DNA of 64,000 nucleotides from Haliea sp. (lineage in GTDB: Bacteria; Pseudomonadota; Gammaproteobacteria; Pseudomonadales; Halieaceae): positions 1-64,000 of the forward strand of contig NZNC01000019.1 of assembly GCA_002692965.1 (NCBI GenBank), given 5' to 3'. A model generated the notes under the pieces. That model was not told the DNA's origin and ran no database searches. It saw nothing but the letters and a program-made list of their open reading frames with translations. Shown piece by piece: positions 60,021 to 64,000 of the stretch; the first letter of the stretch is position 1, and every line of letters begins with the position of its first letter. Position numbers and translations under genes: made by a program.

Positions 60021-62084
60021 TCAGCCCTGTCCCCAGCGGTAGCGCAGTTCGACAAACAGGCTGCGCGGATGACCGACGAAGTAGCGGTACTGGCCAAAGC
60101 CCACGTCGGCGCGCTCGGCGTAATCCTCATCCAGCAGGTTGGTCAGGCGCAGCGTGGCGTCCAGGTCGGGGGCCAGGGCGGTCTGTACTCGCAGGTTGAG
60201 CAGGCTGTGGCCCTCGTACTCGAACTGGTTTTCCGGGTCCAGGTAGTACTCGTCCATGTAGACCCACTCCAGCTCCACCACACCCGGGCGGCCGTAGAAG
60301 GGGCGCAGGTCGCGGCCGAGGCGGGCGCTGCCGTAGAGGCGCGGGGCAGTATCGATGTCGTTGCCGTCGATGTTGCCGCCGACCCCCAGGGGTCGGGCGT
60401 TGTTGGCGTAGCGGTGGCGGGCGCTGGTGAGGTCAATACCGGCGTACCAGGGGCCCTCGCCGCGGTAGTCGAGGCTCAGCTCCAGACCCAGGTGGTCGGT
60501 GCTGGCGCCGGAGACGTTGCGGCGCTCGGTGTCCTGGAAGATCACGTCGTCTTTTTCCATGTAATACACGGAGGCGCTGTAGCGCAGGACGCCCTCGAGG
60601 CTGCCGCGCAGGCCCAGCTCCAGGTTGTCGATGACTTCGGAGTCGAGGTCGGCCACTGACTGACCCTGCTGCAGGCGGTAGAGCTCGCTGGTGTCCGGGG
60701 CGCGGAAGCCGCGGGCGGCGCGGGCGAAGGCAGTGTGACTCTCACCCAGCAGACGGCTGATACCGACGTTGACCGACCAGTCGGTGAAGGTGTCGTCGCG
60801 GTCGGCGACCCGGAAGAAGCGGCAGGCGGTGGCCTCGGGGCCACACACGGCGCCGGCTTCGCCGCGATTGTCGTAGTCGTAGCGGGTGTGCTCCAGGCGC
60901 AGGCCGCTGTCGAGGGTCCAGCGCTCGTCGATGGCGTAGCGCAACTGGCCCCAGGCGGCGCTCTGCAGGGCGTCGATCTGGTAGTCGTAGTGCACGCCCT
61001 GGGGCTGGTTGGCGCTGAAGGGTTGGTCCTGTACCTCGGTGAGCCAGCCGTCGGTGTAGTCGAAATCCAGTCCGCCGGACCAGGTCACCTGGCCCTCGTC
61101 CTGGTGCAGGGCCAGGCGCAGGCCGAGGGAGTCGTGGCCGTTGCGCTCGGTGGATTTCCAGGGCAGGAAGTGCTGCAGGAACTCCATCTGGTTGCGGCGC
61201 ACATAGGGGGTGACCGTCAGGCGCCGGCCCTGGTCCAGCTCGCGGCTGGCTTCGCTGTAGGCGCGCAGGGACCAGGTGTCCCGGTAGGCCTCGGGGTTGG
61301 GATTCTTGCGCCGGGCGCGACTGTCCTTGTAGACCTCGAAGCCCTGTACATAGCCGCCGGTCTCCTGTTGCAGCTGGGTGAGTTCCAGGGCGTTGGTGAA
61401 GGACCAGAGGGCACCGCTGTAGTCGTGGCGCAGGGTCAGTTTTTGCTGATCGTAGCCCGCCGCATCCTGGTAGCCGCCGTCTGTGGTGGCGTTGAGGCGC
61501 AGACTGATGCCGTGGTCCCCGTGCACGTCGTTGTACTGGTAGCGGCCGCGGTAGTAGTCCCAGGGGCCGGCTTCCAGTGCCAGCTGCTGGCCGGCACCGG
61601 CGCTGGGCGCAGTGGTGAGCACGTTGATGACGCCGTGCATGGCGCTCGAGCCCCAGGCGGCGCTGGCTGGCCCCTTGATGACTTCGATGCGCCCGGCCTG
61701 CTCGATGTTGGCGTCGAACAGCTGGTTGACGTTGCAAAAGCCCGGGGCGCGCAGGCTGATGCCGTCCCAGGCGGTGAAAAAGGAGCCGCAGCCGCCGGCT
61801 CCGGTCAGCACCGGGGAGCGCAGGGCAATCAGGCTTTCCTGGCCGTTGCCGCGGCTGATCCAGGCGCCGGGTACCTGTTGCATGATCTCGTTGACGTGGG
61901 TGTGCCCGATCAGGTCGATGGCGCTTTCATCCACGGCGGAGAAGGACAGCGGCAGCCGCGTGGCGTCCTCGCTGATGCGCTTGGCGCTGACCAGAACCTG
62001 TTCGAGTTCGACCTCAGCCAGGGTGAGTGGGGCAGCGGCCAGCAGCAGGCTGCCGGCCAGAATTTTCTTGCTGAACATGGTCAT
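60021..62084 (-). CDS. TonB-dependent outer-membrane receptor with plug cysteine pair
   Basis: A 687-residue receptor. The signal peptide ends near LTLA (residue 23), then the TonB box LEQVLVSAKR. Plug: VNEIMQQVPGAWISRGNG, SPVLTGAGGCGSF (Cys99), GFCNVNQLF (Cys117) and VIKGPASAAWGSSAMHGVINV. The barrel ends at FVELRYRWGQG. The two plug cysteines may form a disulfide; a similar RSPVLTGAG-C pattern is known to me in other uncharacterised receptors. Ligand unknown. Its ATG shares a base with the stop of the globin gene (TAATG), so it is coupled to it. No Fur box was found in front of the pair. Confidence 0.87.
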   Translation of the reverse strand: MTMFSKKILAGSLLLAAAPLTLAEVELEQVLVSAKRISEDATRLPLSFSAVDESAIDLIGHTHVNEIMQQVPGAWISRGNGQESLIALRSPVLTGAGGCGSFFTAWDGISLRAPGFCNVNQLFDANIEQAGRIEVIKGPASAAWGSSAMHGVINVLTTAPSAGAGQQLALEAGPWDYYRGRYQYNDVHGDHGISLRLNATTDGGYQDAAGYDQQKLTLRHDYSGALWSFTNALELTQLQQETGGYVQGFEVYKDSRARRKNPNPEAYRDTWSLRAYSEASRELDQGRRLTVTPYVRRNQMEFLQHFLPWKSTERNGHDSLGLRLALHQDEGQVTWSGGLDFDYTDGWLTEVQDQPFSANQPQGVHYDYQIDALQSAAWGQLRYAIDERWTLDSGLRLEHTRYDYDNRGEAGAVCGPEATACRFFRVADRDDTFTDWSVNVGISRLLGESHTAFARAARGFRAPDTSELYRLQQGQSVADLDSEVIDNLELGLRGSLEGVLRYSASVYYMEKDDVIFQDTERRNVSGASTDHLGLELSLDYRGEGPWYAGIDLTSARHRYANNARPLGVGGNIDGNDIDTAPRLYGSARLGRDLRPFYGRPGVVELEWVYMDEYYLDPENQFEYEGHSLLNLRVQTALAPDLDATLRLTNLLDEDYAERADVGFGQYRYFVGHPRSLFVELRYRWGQG

Positions 62085-62512
62085 TATCCTGCGGCGATGA
62101 TATTCGGATTGTCGCGGGGGGAGTCGTCGGTGTCGCGGTTCTGCACCGCCTGTGCGATGCGCTGGAAGGGGACGCGCAGCATTTCCCTGACGTCTTCACT
62201 GGCGTCGATTTCCTCTAGGGCGCGCTCCATGCACCACAGCCACTGGGCGGTCACCTTGGGGCCGATGTGGTAGGGGGCGTGGGGTTCGGTCAGGCAGACC
62301 CCGCCGTGCTTCTCCGCATAGCGGGGCGGGCCGCCCATCCAGCCCACCAGGTAGTCGGTAAGCCGGTCGGTAATGTCGCTCAGGTCGCGGCCGTGCATAG
62401 CGCGCAGCTCGCGCGCTTCCGGTGCCCGGTCCATGATGCCGTAGAAGGTCTCGCAGAGCCGGCGAATACCGTCTTCGCCGAGGATCTCGTAGGGAGTTTG
62501 CGGGCGGGACAT
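62084..62512 (-). CDS. Group II truncated haemoglobin
   Basis: A 142-residue 2-on-2 globin. Group II features are clear: PYEILGEDGIRRL at the start, F23-Y24 at the B9-B10 positions, GWMGGPPRYAEKHG in the E-F region, the proximal F8 histidine H78 in EPHAPYHIG, and Trp91 at G8, which marks groups II and III. Such globins bind O2 tightly or detoxify NO and peroxides. The gene lies just upstream of a TonB-dependent receptor in a one-base overlap, an uncommon pairing suggesting haem or iron-linked function. The C-terminal 25 residues (NRDTDDSPRDNP) are an acidic extension. Confidence 0.9.
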   Translation of the reverse strand: MSRPQTPYEILGEDGIRRLCETFYGIMDRAPEARELRAMHGRDLSDITDRLTDYLVGWMGGPPRYAEKHGGVCLTEPHAPYHIGPKVTAQWLWCMERALEEIDASEDVREMLRVPFQRIAQAVQNRDTDDSPRDNPNIIAAG

Positions 62513-62556
62513 GACTGTCGCTCCGGGTTGTTGCAGGGGCGCATAGTGTACCTGTC

Positions 62557-62580
62557 CGGGCGCGGAATTGCCCGCCCGGT
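62557..62580. other. GC-rich hairpin between pldA end and globin start
   Basis: CCGGGCG (62557-62563) can pair with CGCCCGG (62574-62580) around a ten-base loop. It lies in the 107-base gap between two genes on the minus strand, downstream of pldA and upstream of the globin. It may end pldA transcripts; no T-run is seen. Confidence 0.35.
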
Positions 62581-62619
62581 GGTTGCCATGTCAGACCCCT
62601 GGAGCTCCCGTGCGGCGGC

Positions 62620-63651
62620 TTACATCAGGTCGGTCATGGAGATGCCGAAGCCGATGCGGGTGACGCTGCGATCGTAGTCGATCAGGCTTTCGCCGTAGCC
62701 GTTGTAGAGCTGAATATAGCCCTTGAAACGCTCGTTCAGGGGAAAGGTCCACTCCACCTCGACGGCGCCGCGGCTCTCGCTGCGCAGGTTGTTGCGCAGG
62801 CGCAGGGCGAACTCGTGTTCGCGCCATTTCCAGATACCGGTGACGTCGCCATAACCCAGGTAGTCGTCGATGTCCGGGTTGTCGTCGTCGGCTTCCCGTT
62901 CGGGTACCCGGTACCAGGCGCGGAGCTGCAGGGACATGCGCCGACGCTCGAACACGGCGCTGCCAATGACCCGGTTCCAGCTGCGCGACAGCTCGCCACC
63001 CTGGCCGTTGGACTGGTGGTTGAAGCCGATACCCAGCAGGGTGTTGGTGTAGCCGCCGATGCGCCAGTCGTTGTCGAAGGTCATGAAGACCTCCGGCTGG
63101 TAGTTGGTTTCCCGGAAGGGGGAGGAGGTGTTGTAGACCTGCCACCAGTTTTCCTGGGTATAGGCCACCCAGAGGTGCGAGCCGGGGCTGAAGACCTCGT
63201 GCCAGAGCAGGGTCTTCAGGCTGACCTGGAACTTGGCCTCGATATCGTCCATTGCGCTGTCGCTTTCCTGCAGCGCCCAGGCCTCGCGGTTCGGGTTGCT
63301 GTTCCAGGTGACCGGCAGCAGGTAATTGCGCTCGTGGGGCGTGATCACCCAGGCCAGCTGGGTGATTTCCGACTCCGCCGCCAGCCGCTGGCCGAGCATC
63401 AGCTCCTCGGTGGCCAGGTTCAGCGGCAGCACCTCCTCGGTCAGGCTGTCGCGTGCCACTGTCTCGTCATTCTCCGCGCCGGCTGCTTCCCCGGCGCCCG
63501 CCGCGCGCCGGGCCAGCTGGTCGTAGCAGGCGAGGCGCAGCCGGTCCTGTTCGATCGCCGCGCACTCCCCCAGGCCCTCGGCACTCCAGGCCGGGAGAGG
63601 TGCGAGGCAGGGCAGCAGGAGCAGGGCGAGGGGGGGGACAAATGGGCGCAT
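62620..63651 (-). CDS. pldA: Outer-membrane phospholipase A
   Basis: A 343-residue outer-membrane phospholipase A1/A2. Signal peptide [19 protein letters not shown], ending near WSAE (residue 24). The active-site sequence [18 protein letters not shown] contains His212 and Ser214, and asparagine follows, as in E. coli PldA. The barrel terminates in [11 protein letters not shown]. It needs calcium and dimerisation and removes misplaced phospholipids from the outer leaflet. The ATG at 63651 gives the signal; a longer frame reaches across the divergent purC promoter. Its N-terminal 60 residues after the signal are an extra charged stretch. Confidence 0.9.
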   Translation of the reverse strand: MRPFVPPLALLLLPCLAPLPAWSAEGLGECAAIEQDRLRLACYDQLARRAAGAGEAAGAENDETVARDSLTEEVLPLNLATEELMLGQRLAAESEITQLAWVITPHERNYLLPVTWNSNPNREAWALQESDSAMDDIEAKFQVSLKTLLWHEVFSPGSHLWVAYTQENWWQVYNTSSPFRETNYQPEVFMTFDNDWRIGGYTNTLLGIGFNHQSNGQGGELSRSWNRVIGSAVFERRRMSLQLRAWYRVPEREADDDNPDIDDYLGYGDVTGIWKWREHEFALRLRNNLRSESRGAVEVEWTFPLNERFKGYIQLYNGYGESLIDYDRSVTRIGFGISMTDLM

Positions 63652-63787
63652 GATTTCGAATGCCTCGCGAGCCGGTACAGGTGACTGGGAATCCCGGTGC
63701 CTGGAGGGCCCCGGCTTTGCTATCATGCCGGCTTTTCCGCCCGGTGGCCACCAAGGCCCTGCGTCCCGGGCCGCACAGGAGCTGGCA

Positions 63788-64000
63788 ATGACTCTCGCAA
63801 ACAAGGTTCTCGCGGTGAATACCGACCTGCCGATTCGCACCGACCAGCCGGTGCACAGCGGCAAGGTGCGCTCGGTCTACTGGCTGACCGCCGAGGACAG
63901 CCGCCGGCTGATTGCCGAGCGCGGCTATGCCGCAGCCCCCGATGCGCCGCTGGCGATCATGGTGATCTCCGACCGCATCTCCGCCTTCGAGTGCATCTGG
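63788..64000 (+). CDS. purC: SAICAR synthetase, N-terminal part (runs off window)
   Basis: The last 213 bases encode the first 71 residues of phosphoribosylaminoimidazole-succinocarboxamide synthase: [17 protein letters not shown], then [11 protein letters not shown] (ATP-binding) and [13 protein letters not shown]. This is the longer gammaproteobacterial form, step eight of purine synthesis. The frame is open to the window end with no stop. The divergent neighbour is pldA, 136 bases away. Confidence 0.93.
   Translation, partial: MTLANKVLAVNTDLPIRTDQPVHSGKVRSVYWLTAEDSRRLIAERGYAAAPDAPLAIMVISDRISAFECIW

Overview
This is a dense, GC-rich chromosomal stretch from a gammaproteobacterium. The cores nadB/rpoE-rseABC-mucD-lepA-lepB-DUF4845-rnc-era-recO-acpS, cysM-relA-mazG and tsaB-uppP-apeB-qtmA-trpS are typical of that class. 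The F420-type oxidoreductases, SDRs, TonB-dependent receptors and arylsulfatase suggest a marine oligotroph of the Halieaceae/Cellvibrionales kind; that placement is inferred from gene content, not from a marker gene. No rRNA, tRNA, CRISPR array or prophage was recognised. Once starts are corrected, no gap between genes exceeds about 220 bases.

Region by region. 1-0.5 kb: the right end of an IS21-family element (tail of istB plus terminal repeats) sits inside a DinB-family gene that has lost its N-terminus. 0.5-10.5 kb: housekeeping and accessory singletons (GFA protein, a LysE exporter with a divergent MocR regulator, VIT1/CCC1-like protein, HAD phosphatase, a secreted 4-Cys protein with a methyltransferase, exported amidohydrolase, YigZ, VOC protein, RraA, TonB-C protein, cupin). 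10.5-23 kb: an accessory block with a Fur-box-linked TonB receptor, two related SDRs, a DUF3565-SnoaL fusion, a luciferase-like oxidoreductase, a patatin, a bactofilin, and an arylsulfatase-SDR pair facing a TetR regulator. 23-32.4 kb: ExoD, a membrane diguanylate cyclase and a DUF2254 protein on the minus strand, divergent from a Na+/H+ antiporter fused to a cyclic-nucleotide-binding domain; then a thioesterase, a second luciferase-like oxidoreductase, a deazaflavin-type nitroreductase and a sulfotransferase.

32.5-37.5 kb: a potassium operon, trkH - short KdpD-like kinase - KdpE-like regulator - trkA, with KdpDE-type control placed inside a Trk system. 37.5-49.3 kb: nadB divergent from the envelope-stress operon, whose first gene is preceded by an excellent sigma-E promoter, running on into lepA, lepB, rnc, era, recO and acpS. 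49.4-60 kb: cysM, relA, mazG, adk, mobA (minus), tsaB, uppP, apeB, qtmA and trpS. 60-64 kb: a group II truncated haemoglobin whose stop overlaps the start of a TonB-dependent receptor, then outer-membrane phospholipase A, and the start of purC running off the window.

The most interesting points are the Trk/Kdp hybrid operon with an 11-bp-spaced direct repeat upstream, the globin-TonB receptor coupled pair, the sulfatase-dehydrogenase-TetR module, the recurrence of F420-type enzymes, the DUF3565-SnoaL fusion, and the IS21 insertion in dinB.
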